In this document: one piece after another, positions 18,834 through 26,465 of the stretch
Position numbering within the stretch: the first letter of the stretch is position 1
How the letters are laid out: each line of letters begins with the position of its first letter
Source: Rhodococcus sp. Leaf247
GTDB taxonomy: Bacteria > Actinomycetota > Actinomycetes > Mycobacteriales > Mycobacteriaceae
NCBI RefSeq assembly: GCF_001426185.1
Contig: NZ_LMRP01000001.1
Span: forward strand, 1,590,765-1,654,764
Direction: 5' to 3'
Length of the DNA stretch: 64,000 nucleotides
Notes under the pieces: generated by a model
The model's input: only the letters and a program-made list of their open reading frames with translations
Database searches by the model: none
What the model was told of the DNA's origin: nothing
Made by a program: the position numbers and the translations under genes

Positions 18834-19259
18834 ATGAATCACGAACGCATCGGTAGGGCGCTGCTGATCGTCACCGCCGCCTACATCGTCGTCCTGGCGG
18901 TCTGGGTGTTCGTCCTGCTCCCCCGATCTCCGGACGGAACCGTGCCGTACCAGATCGCCGGTCTGGTCGCCGGATTCGGCGCAGCGCTGGGACTCGCAAT
19001 GATGGTCGCCGGCCGTCCCACCGCCGAGGACCGTCGACTCCTCCGCGACGGGGTCGAGGGGTGGGCTGTCATCGAGGACGTGCGCACGGTGGGTACCGCG
19101 ACCGCTCCGATGACCGAGGTGGACGTCGTCATCACGGTTCCGGGTTCCGACAGCTATCCCGGACTGGTGCGTCGACGCGAACCGTCGTCCACGTTCGAGG
19201 TGGGTGCGACGATCCCGGTGAAGGTCGATCCGGCCGACCGCACGAGGATATGGATGTGA
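18834..19259 (+). CDS. Small membrane protein, DUF3592-like
   Basis: 141 residues with two membrane helices: about 9-29 (LLIVTAAYIVVLAVWVFVLLP) and 43-62 (AGLVAGFGAALGLAMMVAG). A cytoplasmic or outer beta-rich domain follows (WAVIEDVRTVGTATAPMTEVDVVITVPGSDSYP ... IPVKVDPADRTRIWM). The last segment, a value, then PVKVDPADRTRI, is reminiscent of DUF3592 proteins. It overlaps the downstream ogt start by ten bases, so they form an operon. Function is unknown. Confidence 0.72.
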   Translation: MNHERIGRALLIVTAAYIVVLAVWVFVLLPRSPDGTVPYQIAGLVAGFGAALGLAMMVAGRPTAEDRRLLRDGVEGWAVIEDVRTVGTATAPMTEVDVVITVPGSDSYPGLVRRREPSSTFEVGATIPVKVDPADRTRIWM

Positions 19260-19759
19260 CCGGCGCTCTCGACAGAGTCCATACCGTCGTGGCGACACCC
19301 GTCGGCGACCTGACGCTGGTCCGAGCCGGGTCGGCGCTCGCGGGCGTCTACTTTCCCGCGCACAAGCCCGCTCCGGCGGTCGGACGGTTGGGACTCGGAT
19401 CCAGTGAGGGCTTCGAGGAGATCACGACCCAGCTGTCGGAGTACTTCGCCGGTGACCGACGTCGGTTCGAGCTGACCCTCGACCCCGTGGGAACGGAGTT
19501 CCAGCAGTCGGTGTGGGCCGCGCTGCGCACCATCCCGTACGGCGAGACCTGGACGTACTCCGACCTGGCACGGGCGATCGGGCGGCCGACGTCGGTGCGG
19601 GCGGTCGCGTCCGCGAATGCCCGCAACCCGCTGTCGATCGTCGTCCCGTGTCACCGCGTGATCGGAATGTCGGGCAGCCTCACCGGTTTCGCCGGTGGTG
19701 TGGAGCGCAAACGTCTGCTCCTCGACCTCGAGTCCGGTTCCCCTACTCTCTTCGGCTGA
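19250..19759 (+). CDS. ogt: Methylated-DNA-protein-cysteine methyltransferase
   Basis: This 169-residue suicide DNA-repair protein transfers the methyl group from O6-methylguanine to its own Cys. The active-site loop is VVPCHRVIG with Cys at about 134. The helix-turn-helix segment GETWTYSDLARAIGRPTSVRAVASANARNP, including the arginine finger, and the final TGFAGGVERKRLLLDLE are intact. ATG 19250 overlaps the upstream gene and has GAGG three bases before it; a GTG at 19256 is an alternative. Its 3' end overlaps the convergent YhhN gene by 17 bases. Confidence 0.95.
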   Translation: MDVTGALDRVHTVVATPVGDLTLVRAGSALAGVYFPAHKPAPAVGRLGLGSSEGFEEITTQLSEYFAGDRRRFELTLDPVGTEFQQSVWAALRTIPYGETWTYSDLARAIGRPTSVRAVASANARNPLSIVVPCHRVIGMSGSLTGFAGGVERKRLLLDLESGSPTLFG

Positions 19760-20372
19760 CGGTCAGCGAGTCGACGAGCGCGTACTGCGCGGCGATGTAG
19801 GTCGTCAGCACCACCGCTTCTAGCGCCGTCCGGGCGCGATCGTCGGAGATCACGCGCCGGGCCAGGACCAGCGCATCGGAGACGGTGAAGAGCGTCGACC
19901 CGACGACGGCGCGCGTATCCCCGTCGGCGCCCAGTACCGACATCGTGCCCAGCGCGATCCCGTAGGCCATCGACACCGGCGCGACGGTCGGCGAGCATCT
20001 CGTGGCAACGACCGCGCCCACAGCCCATCCGAGTACGCGCGGTGCGACGTCGGCACTGTGTGGCCGGGAGCCGTTGCGATACAGCAGGATCGACCAGCAG
20101 CCCTGCATCACCGCGAACGAGGACGCGCCGAGGGTGAACCGTCGATCGTCGTCGGGATCGATCATCGCGATGTCGCCGAGGGTCGCGGCTCCGAGGCCGA
20201 GAGCGAGCAGCGGTTGCCGGTGCGCCCCGGACCGCACGGCCAGGAGCGGCATCAACAACGGCTTGGCGACGGCGTGCAGACGCGACCGGTGAGTGGCGGC
20301 ACCGACCACGGTGGCGACGGCAGCAGCGGCGTAGGCGGCATCGGTGTAGGACGCATCGGTGAGGCGCATCAC
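19743..20372 (-). CDS. YhhN-family lysoplasmalogenase-like membrane protein
   Basis: This 209-residue polytopic protein matches the YhhN/TMEM86 family, whose characterised members hydrolyse lysoplasmalogens. KPLLMPLLAVR, LGLGAATLGDIAMI (with the conserved Asp), ASSFAVMQGCWSILLYR and DALVLARRVI are the recognisable parts. An ATG follows the annotated GTG immediately, so the start is uncertain by one codon. It is convergent with ogt. Activity is inferred from family only. Confidence 0.78.
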   Translation of the reverse strand: MMRLTDASYTDAAYAAAAVATVVGAATHRSRLHAVAKPLLMPLLAVRSGAHRQPLLALGLGAATLGDIAMIDPDDDRRFTLGASSFAVMQGCWSILLYRNGSRPHSADVAPRVLGWAVGAVVATRCSPTVAPVSMAYGIALGTMSVLGADGDTRAVVGSTLFTVSDALVLARRVISDDRARTALEAVVLTTYIAAQYALVDSLTVSRRE

Positions 20373-20401
20373 GACACCGTAGCCACTCGACCGCTGGATT
20401 T

Positions 20402-20428
20402 CGATAGTTAGCCAATGTAACGTTATCG
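20402..20428. promoter_or_regulatory. Candidate MarR operator
   Basis: CGATAGTTAG on the left and TAACGTTATCG on the right form an imperfect dyad ending four bases before the MarR start codon at 20432. A MarR-type protein bound here would block its own operon. The left arm lacks two bases relative to the right. Confidence 0.5.
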
Positions 20429-20431
20429 ATC

Positions 20432-20902
20432 GTGCAGACAGTTGCTACCGACGAACTCCGAACCTCGGAACTCCGAGACTTGCTCTCCGAGCTGGTCACG
20501 TCGACGTCCCGCTTCACCCGGCTCGCCGCCTCGGTGTCGCCGACCGATCACCCCCGGACGTGGTCACGCGCCCTCTCCCTGCTCGACGAGTACGGCGCCA
20601 TCCGCGTGAGCGAGTTCGCCCGCCTCGACCGGTGCTCGCAGCCGTCCGCGACAGCATTGCTGCGCACGCTGGGCGACAACGGCCTCGTCACGCGCACCTC
20701 CGATCCGACGGATTCCCGCGCGGTGGTCGTCGCGATCTCGGAGTCGGGTCGGACGTGGCTCGCCGAGTCGCGACGTGCCATCGGCGATGGACTGCTGCAA
20801 CACCTGCATCGACCCGATCCAGCCCAGCTCCGCAGGATCGTCGAGGGCCTCGACGATCTGCGATCGGTACTCAAGAACACCGCACGAGAGGAACAGTCGT
20901 GA
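20432..20902 (+). CDS. MarR-family transcriptional regulator
   Basis: This 156-residue MarR protein has the winged helix at LDEYGAIRVSEFARLDRCSQPSATALLRTLGDNGLVTRTSDPTDSRAVVVAISESG, where DSRAV lies in the wing. Flanking dimerisation helices are at both ends. The start is GTG 20432. It overlaps the downstream MFS exporter by four bases (GTGA), the standard MarR-efflux operon layout. A dyad immediately upstream suggests autoregulation that also controls the exporter. The ligand is unknown. Confidence 0.92.
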   Translation: MQTVATDELRTSELRDLLSELVTSTSRFTRLAASVSPTDHPRTWSRALSLLDEYGAIRVSEFARLDRCSQPSATALLRTLGDNGLVTRTSDPTDSRAVVVAISESGRTWLAESRRAIGDGLLQHLHRPDPAQLRRIVEGLDDLRSVLKNTAREEQS

Positions 20903-22146
20903 CATCGACGACAGACAGGACCGCCGAGTCCACCGAGCAGCCCAGCCTTCTGCAGCAGCCGAAGGCCGTCTGGGCAGTCGCCTTCGCGAGCGTCATCGCG
21001 TTCATGGGCATCGGCCTGGTCGATCCCATCCTCAAGCCCATCGGCGAGCAGCTGGACGCCACACCGTCGCAGGTGTCGCTACTCTTCACCTCCTACATGT
21101 TGGTCACCGGTGTCGCGATGCTGGTCACCGGCGTCGTGTCGTCGCGCTTCGGGCCGAAGAAGACGTTGCTGGCCGGATTGGCGATCATCATCGTCTTCGC
21201 CGCACTCGCCGGCTCGTCCAGCACGATCGCCCAGATCGTCGGATTCCGCGCCGGCTGGGGGCTCGGCAATGCCCTGTTCATCGCCACGGCCCTCGCCACC
21301 ATCGTCGGTGCCGCCAGCGGCGGAGTCGCCCGCGCGATCATCCTGTACGAGGCCGCTCTGGGTATCGGCATCGCGACCGGGCCGCTGGTGGGCGGCGTCC
21401 TCGGCAGCATCAGCTGGCGTGGACCGTTCTTCGGCGTCGCCGTGCTCATGGCCGTGGCCGTGGTGTTGCTCGTCGTCATGCTGCCCGAGGGAGAGAAGCC
21501 CACGCATCGAACCTCTCTCGCGGATCCGTTCCGCGCACTGCGCCACCGCGGACTGCTCACCGTCGGCATCACCGCGCTGCTCTACAACTACGGCTTCTTC
21601 ACGCTTCTCGCGTACACCCCGTTCCCTCTCGACCTGGGGACCTACGCCATCGGCTTCATCTTCTTCGGCTGGGGACTCGCCCTCGCGGTGGCATCGGTGT
21701 TCGTCGCACCTCGTCTGCAGCGCCGGTTCGGCACGCTGAACATGATGATGCTGGCGCTCCTGCTGTTCGCCGTGGACCTCGCCGCGATGGCGCTGTTCAC
21801 CGAGAACAAGACAGTGCTGATCGTGTGCGTCGTGCTCGCCGGGTTGTTCCTCGGCGTCAACAACACACTCATCACCGAGACCGTCATGATCTCCGCACCG
21901 GTCGAGCGGTCCACTGCGTCCGCGGCGTACAGCTTCGTCCGATTCGCCGGTGGTGCGGCAGCGCCCTACCTTGCCGGCAAGCTCGGCGAATCCAACGTTC
22001 ACGTCCCGTTCTGGGTGGGTGCTGCCTGCACGTTCGTGGCCATCGGCGTCCTGGCGACCGGCCGGAAGGTGCTTGCTCACGTCGACGATCACGACCCTGC
22101 ACCGCACAGCGTCGACGAGGCGACAGCGCTCACCGTCGGCGACTGA
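20899..22146 (+). CDS. MFS efflux transporter (DHA1-like)
   Basis: This 415-residue protein has 12 predicted spans. MFS motifs include FMGIGLVDPILKPIGEQLDATPSQVSLLFTSYML in the first two helices, the motif-A-like loop VVSSRFGPKKTLLAG, and motif C in helix 5 (LGIGIATGPLVGGVLG), which marks drug-proton antiporters. The C-terminal tail is hydrophilic (HVDDHDPAPHSVDEA). The start is GTG 20899, overlapping the MarR stop. It is probably a MarR-regulated drug or metabolite exporter. Confidence 0.9.
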   Translation: MTSTTDRTAESTEQPSLLQQPKAVWAVAFASVIAFMGIGLVDPILKPIGEQLDATPSQVSLLFTSYMLVTGVAMLVTGVVSSRFGPKKTLLAGLAIIIVFAALAGSSSTIAQIVGFRAGWGLGNALFIATALATIVGAASGGVARAIILYEAALGIGIATGPLVGGVLGSISWRGPFFGVAVLMAVAVVLLVVMLPEGEKPTHRTSLADPFRALRHRGLLTVGITALLYNYGFFTLLAYTPFPLDLGTYAIGFIFFGWGLALAVASVFVAPRLQRRFGTLNMMMLALLLFAVDLAAMALFTENKTVLIVCVVLAGLFLGVNNTLITETVMISAPVERSTASAAYSFVRFAGGAAAPYLAGKLGESNVHVPFWVGAACTFVAIGVLATGRKVLAHVDDHDPAPHSVDEATALTVGD

Positions 22147-22192
22147 CGGCAACTGTTTCCGATGGGGAAGTAATCGAATTGCCACATGCAGA

Positions 22193-22275
22193 GCGAACCG
22201 TCGGGTAGGTTTCCTACCGGGTCGGGGGACCGAACACCGCACCAGTGTTCTCTCGTTCGGCGGTGAACCGCCGAA
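22193..22275 (+). promoter_or_regulatory. Leader/promoter region of first rod protein
   Basis: GCGAACC at 22193-22199 and the following G-rich stretch with GGGGAC recur at a similar distance before the second rod-protein gene (GCGAACC at 24831-24837). That suggests a common promoter type. This leader additionally has a 9-bp hairpin TTCGGCGGT/ACCGCCGAA with a two-base loop (22256-22275) and a smaller GGTAGG/CCTACC dyad (22204-22218). Confidence 0.4.
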
Positions 22276-22300
22276 TATCCACGACCCCAGGATGGTTCGC

Positions 22301-24145
22301 ATGTCGGAAAAGTCGATCGTCAGGTTTCGTCGGAAACGCCTCGTCGCCGCGAGTGCAGCCCTCGCCGTCTCCCTCGCCCTCGCTGCGCCGGCCGTAGCGG
22401 TCGCGCAGCCCGGGACGGGTTCGGGCGAGTCCTCGGAATCCTCTGATCCGCCCGCTCCCTCCGGCGGCGAGGAGGGCTCCGATACCGCGCCGGACCAGGA
22501 GCAACCGCCCGTCGACGAGGTTCCGATCGTTCCCGCACCCGTCGCTCCCGCACCCGTTGTGGTCGACCCGGCTCCTCCCGTTCAGGGAATTGCCCCGGCG
22601 GTAGTCCCCGAGGCCCCCTCGACCGTGCGACCCCTCCCCCAGATCGCCGGGGCCGTCGTCGTCGACGAGCAGGGCAACACCACCATCACTGTCGACGTCA
22701 TTCCGCAGCTGTCCGACGCCGAGAAGAAGGCCCTCGAGGACGCCGCCACGGCATCCAAGGCAGCCGCCGAGGCGTCCGCGATCGCGCGGGCGGAGTACGA
22801 CGAGGCGATGGCGAACTTCACCGATGCGAACGACGCGGCTACCAAGGCCGACGTCGACGCCAAGAAGGCCGCGCTCGACGCGACGACGTCTGCGGAGAAC
22901 GCGGCGAAGGCGCGGGCGGAAGCCGTCATCGCCTCCGGTCTGGCCAAGAAGGCCGATGCCGATGCGAAGGCCGCGCAGGACGCGGAGAAGGCCGCAGCCG
23001 ACAAGGCAACCGCCGCGGCCGCCGACTTCGAGAAGGCCGACACCGCCGCCAAGGATCTCGAAGCGAAGGCCGCAGCCTCCGGGTCCGCCGAGGACAACGC
23101 CGCAGCTGCGGCCGCACGCCTCGACGCGACGACGAAGCAGGCCGCTGCCGACAAGGCTCGTGCCGACGCCGAGACCGCCGCGGCACAGGCGCGGGATGCG
23201 GCAGCTGCGGTCGCCGCAGCCTTCGAGACACGCAAGGCCGCCGACATCGCGAAGGCGCTGTCGGCTGCGCGCCAGAAGGCGGCCGACCTCGCTGCCAGCG
23301 TCGTGAAGGCCGCGTCGGCGCAGGTGGCGGCCACCCGCGCCGCCGAGCTGGCGACGCAACTGGAAGCGATCGCCGCAGACGCCACGACGGCCGACGACGC
23401 CGCTGTCGCCGCCGCCGCGAAGGCCCGGTCCGACGCCGATGCACTGAAGGCGACCGCGGATGCAGCGCGGGCCGAGTCCGAGAAGGCAGCTGCGGCAGCA
23501 GCCACCGCGGCAACCGATCAGACCAGTGCTCAGGCCGCGGCCGATGCCGCCGAGAAGAAGGCGCTGGACGCCGAGGCGGCCGCTACCAAGGCAGCGGAAG
23601 CGTCGACTCAGGCGGCTGCGGCAGCCGAGAAGGCGAAGACCGATCTGGCGGCCGCGACGACCGCGGCGGCCGAGGCGAAGACCGCCGCGGACGCTGCCAA
23701 GACTGCCGCCGATACGGCAGCGAAGGCGGACGCCGACCTGAAGGCGAAGGCAGCCGAGCTCGCCGCGAGCGGCCCGAAGTTCACCATCACGATCAAGCTC
23801 GGTGACACCGTCGCCACCGATGTGCCCGTGACCGAGGTGGACGACACCACGGTGTCGGTCGACGAGACCGGGACCGAGCTGATCGGTGTCTTCGACGGAG
23901 AGGCGGCCGACGGTGCCACCTTCGAGACCGTCGACTACTTCACCACCGACGACGCGGGCAACACGGTCGTCGCCGGCTCGTTGCCCGCTGTCGATCTGGC
24001 ACTGGGCGACTCGGGCAGCGGCGAGGGCTCCGGTGGATCCGCGGCAGTTCCCGCGCTTCTGGGCGGCGCCGCCGTTCTCGGTGCGGCCGCTGTCGGCGGT
24101 GTGGTGTTCATGCGTCGCCGCGCGTCCGACGATGCGTCGGCGTAG
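22301..24145 (+). CDS. Ala-rich surface rod protein, C-terminally anchored (paralogue 1)
   Basis: 614 residues in five parts: a signal peptide (1-36, ending AVAVA); a Pro/Ser/Glu-rich spacer (37-108); a short conserved block (about 110-147, RPLPQIAGAVVVDEQGN and LSDAEKKAL); a very long Ala/Lys/Asp/Glu helical region (about 148-490) with heptad-like KAAADKA patterns; and a conserved module (494-567) containing GTELIGVF, TVDYFTTDDAGN and VVAGSLPAVDL. A membrane helix (about 583-604) and a basic MRRR tail end the protein. The layout resembles sortase substrates, though no LPXTG is present. It overlaps the sortase-like gene by 14 bases. ATG 22292 is an alternative start. I know no named family. 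Confidence 0.82.
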   Translation: MSEKSIVRFRRKRLVAASAALAVSLALAAPAVAVAQPGTGSGESSESSDPPAPSGGEEGSDTAPDQEQPPVDEVPIVPAPVAPAPVVVDPAPPVQGIAPAVVPEAPSTVRPLPQIAGAVVVDEQGNTTITVDVIPQLSDAEKKALEDAATASKAAAEASAIARAEYDEAMANFTDANDAATKADVDAKKAALDATTSAENAAKARAEAVIASGLAKKADADAKAAQDAEKAAADKATAAAADFEKADTAAKDLEAKAAASGSAEDNAAAAAARLDATTKQAAADKARADAETAAAQARDAAAAVAAAFETRKAADIAKALSAARQKAADLAASVVKAASAQVAATRAAELATQLEAIAADATTADDAAVAAAAKARSDADALKATADAARAESEKAAAAAATAATDQTSAQAAADAAEKKALDAEAAATKAAEASTQAAAAAEKAKTDLAAATTAAAEAKTAADAAKTAADTAAKADADLKAKAAELAASGPKFTITIKLGDTVATDVPVTEVDDTTVSVDETGTELIGVFDGEAADGATFETVDYFTTDDAGNTVVAGSLPAVDLALGDSGSGEGSGGSAAVPALLGGAAVLGAAAVGGVVFMRRRASDDASA

Positions 24146-24743
24146 CCACTACTCTGCGCTCCTGGCGTCGGCCCTGGTGGTCGGCGCCGCACTGACCGGG
24201 TGCGGGGCGGACACGTCGGTGTCCGCCCCCGCCCGGTCTGCCGTGTCCTCCCAGCTGGCCGCCGAGCCGTCGTCCGTCATCGCGCCGGCTCCACCGAATC
24301 TGGTCGAGTTGCGCACTCCCGACGGCGCCACGTACCTGAGCGCAGAGATGTATCCCGATCCGATCGTCCGGGGCGGCTCGACCGGTCAGGAGCTCAATCC
24401 CGCGGACGAGCGTCCGGCGTGGTGGGGCGAGAGCGGAATGCCCGGCACCGAGACGGCCGAGACGGTGGTCGTGGCCGGTCACAACTACTCGTCGCGCGTC
24501 GCTCCCTTCCGCGCGCTGGAAGCCGTCGCACCCGATGACACGGTTCTCCTCCGAACTCCGAACGGCGTGCTGTCCTATGGCGTGCAGACTGTCGGGCCAT
24601 TGCCGAAAGGGTCGCTGCTGGGTGACGACGAGCTTCGGGCACAGGTCCCGGGCCGACTGATCCTGGCCAACTGCGACGTGCGGAACGGCGAGCCCACCGC
24701 GAACAACTACGTGGTGGTTGCGCAGCTCACCAGCGGAAAGTGA
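24132..24743 (+). CDS. Lipoprotein with class F sortase-like domain
   Basis: 203 residues. The N-terminus is a lipoprotein signal with lipobox LTGC (Cys24), then a Ser/Ala/Pro linker. From about residue 78 the sequence follows class E/F sortases: DPIVRGG, VVVAGHNYSSRVAPFRALEAVAPDDTV (catalytic-type His117), LLRTPNGVLSYGVQTVGPLPKG and LILANCDVRNG (catalytic-type Cys181, Arg184 nearby), ending NNYVVVAQL. The usual T(L/I)TC reads ILANC, and the position of the catalytic Arg is uncertain, so activity is inferred. It starts inside the 3' end of the rod-protein gene and is therefore cotranslated with its likely substrate. Confidence 0.78.
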   Translation: MRRRSHYSALLASALVVGAALTGCGADTSVSAPARSAVSSQLAAEPSSVIAPAPPNLVELRTPDGATYLSAEMYPDPIVRGGSTGQELNPADERPAWWGESGMPGTETAETVVVAGHNYSSRVAPFRALEAVAPDDTVLLRTPNGVLSYGVQTVGPLPKGSLLGDDELRAQVPGRLILANCDVRNGEPTANNYVVVAQLTSGK

Positions 24744-24933
24744 GTCACGACAGTCACATACACCACATGAACATCGGCTGCACCAAAGGTCACACTTCGA
24801 TGACGAAGCAAAATCCGAGTAAAGAGATGGGCGAACCGGAAGGTACGTTCTGTTCGTCAGGGGACGCGCACACCATTCTCACGCTTCTCGGGTTCGGCAT
24901 TCACTGTCGTTTCCTGTGATCGAAAGGCCATTC

Positions 24934-26397
24934 ATGTCGGAAAAGTCCATCGTTCGCGCTCGGAAGACCCGCCTCGCCGCGGCCGGCGCCGTGCTCGCGG
25001 TATCTCTCGCCGTTGCCGCACCGTCCGTCGCGCTCGCCCAGGACACACCGGGTGACAGCTCCGAGAGCAGCGAATCGGCGACGACCACCACCGAGGCTCC
25101 TGCGCCGTCGAGCACCGAGGAAGCCCCGGCAGCCGGGGACTCGTCCACCTCGACCACCGTGCCGACCACGGCTCCGCCCGCCCGTCCGCTGCCGCAGGTG
25201 ACCGGATCCGTCGTCGTCGACGACGAGGGCAACTCGTCCATCAAGATCGACATCGACGCGAAGCTGACCGAGGACGAGAAGAAGGCACTGCAGGTGGCCA
25301 AGGACGCCACCAAGGCCGCCGTCGACGCCATCAAGAAGGCGCAGGCATTCCTCGACGACGCCATCGCCGCAGCGCAGGGCGGCGACGCCGCTGCCGAGGC
25401 CGAGGTCGACGAGGCGAAGGCCGAGCTCGAGGCATCGAAGGCCGAGGAATCGGCGTCGGTCGCCGAGCAGGAGAGCATCGTCGCCGCGGGCGTCGCCGCC
25501 AAGGCCAAGGAAGACGCCGACGCCGCGGAAGCTGCAGCGGCACAGACGAAGGCGGACGCCGACAAGGCACAGGCCGAGGCGGACGCCGCCAAGGACAAGG
25601 CCGACGAGACCGAGGGCGACACCGCCGCCGACCCGACCGAAGCCGAGGCAGCTCGTGCGGACGCCGTCGCGAAGGCAGAGGCTGCAGCCGCAGCGCGCAC
25701 CGCTGCAGAAGAAGCAGCCAAGGCCGCCGAGGACTCCCTGAAAGCCGTCGGCGACGCCGTCGCGACTCTCGACGCCGCCAAGGTCACCACCGCCATCCAG
25801 TCCGCGTACGCCCGCGCCTCGACGCTCTTCGCCGCCGTCGTGAAGGCCGCGACGACGCAGGTGGCCGCTACGGTCGCCGAGGAGAACGCGAAGCGGCTCG
25901 AAGCAGCCGGTGACGCCGAGGCGGCAGCAGCAGCCGAGGCCGCCGCAGCAGCGAAGGCCGAGGCCGAGGCAGCTGCGAAGGATGCCGCGGACAAGAAGGC
26001 CGCCGACGAGGCTGCCGCGGAGAACGCCGCCAAGGAGACCGTCACGCTCGAGGTCGGCGACGAGACGAAGGAGGACGTCGAGGTTGCGGCCATCGACAGC
26101 ACCACCGTCGAGGTGACCGCGTCGGGCGTCCGTCTGATCGGCTTCTACGTCGACGGACCGACCCGCACGTTCAAGGTCGTCGACTACTTCACCGACGACG
26201 AGAAGGGCAACGTCATCGTCGCGGGCGAGCTGCCCGAGATCTCGCTGGTGTCGTCCGAGACCAGCCTCGCCGCACCCGCGAGCGAGGAGGACGGCGGAAC
26301 GTCGACCGTCGCCATCGGCGCCGGCGTCGCGCTGGTCGCGGCAGCAGGCGTCGGCGGTGCGGTCGCGCTGTCGCGTCGCAAGAAGTCGAACTCCTGA
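24934..26397 (+). CDS. Ala-rich surface rod protein, C-terminally anchored (paralogue 2)
   Basis: 487 residues, a paralogue of the gene at 22301-24145 with the same start (MSEKSIVR) and layout. It has a signal peptide to about 36 (SVALA), a Ser/Thr/Pro/Glu spacer, conserved block RPLPQVTGSVVVDDEGN/LTEDEKKAL (about 84-120), a shorter Ala-rich helical rod (about 120-365, including FAAVVKAATTQVAAT shared with the paralogue), the C-terminal module (368-438: GVRLIGFY, VVDYFTDDEKGN, VIVAGELPEISL), a membrane helix (459-480) and tail SRRKKSNS. ATG 24934 has GAAAGG upstream; GTG 24916 adds six residues. The gap 24744-24933 holds its promoter. Confidence 0.82.
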   Translation: MSEKSIVRARKTRLAAAGAVLAVSLAVAAPSVALAQDTPGDSSESSESATTTTEAPAPSSTEEAPAAGDSSTSTTVPTTAPPARPLPQVTGSVVVDDEGNSSIKIDIDAKLTEDEKKALQVAKDATKAAVDAIKKAQAFLDDAIAAAQGGDAAAEAEVDEAKAELEASKAEESASVAEQESIVAAGVAAKAKEDADAAEAAAAQTKADADKAQAEADAAKDKADETEGDTAADPTEAEAARADAVAKAEAAAAARTAAEEAAKAAEDSLKAVGDAVATLDAAKVTTAIQSAYARASTLFAAVVKAATTQVAATVAEENAKRLEAAGDAEAAAAAEAAAAAKAEAEAAAKDAADKKAADEAAAENAAKETVTLEVGDETKEDVEVAAIDSTTVEVTASGVRLIGFYVDGPTRTFKVVDYFTDDEKGNVIVAGELPEISLVSSETSLAAPASEEDGGTSTVAIGAGVALVAAAGVGGAVALSRRKKSNS

Positions 26398-26415
26398 CAC
26401 ACCCCGAGTAGCGGC

Positions 26416-26462
26416 GGGGGCTCCTGAGATACTGGTGGAACCATCTCACCTCAGGAGCCCCC
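26416..26462 (+). promoter_or_regulatory. 13-bp stem-loop that covers the pdxK ribosome-binding site
   Basis: GGGGGCTCCTGAG (26416-26428) pairs perfectly with CTCAGGAGCCCCC (26450-26462). The AGGAG ribosome-binding site of pdxK (ATG 26466) lies inside the right arm. The 21-base loop has a small TGGT/ACCA stem. It may terminate the upstream rod-protein transcript, or hide the pdxK start in read-through mRNA. A GATACT at 26427-26432 could serve as a -10 giving a short transcript free of the left arm. Confidence 0.55.
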
Positions 26463-26465
26463 ATC

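Noticed and set aside
22582-23505. Long minus-strand open frame opposite the rod-protein gene
   Set aside because: It is the antisense of an Ala-codon-rich sequence, which leaves opposite frames open by composition; the plus strand has the signal peptide and anchor.
24916-26400. Antisense frames opposite the second rod protein
   Set aside because: Same compositional artefact; no start context or conserved motifs.
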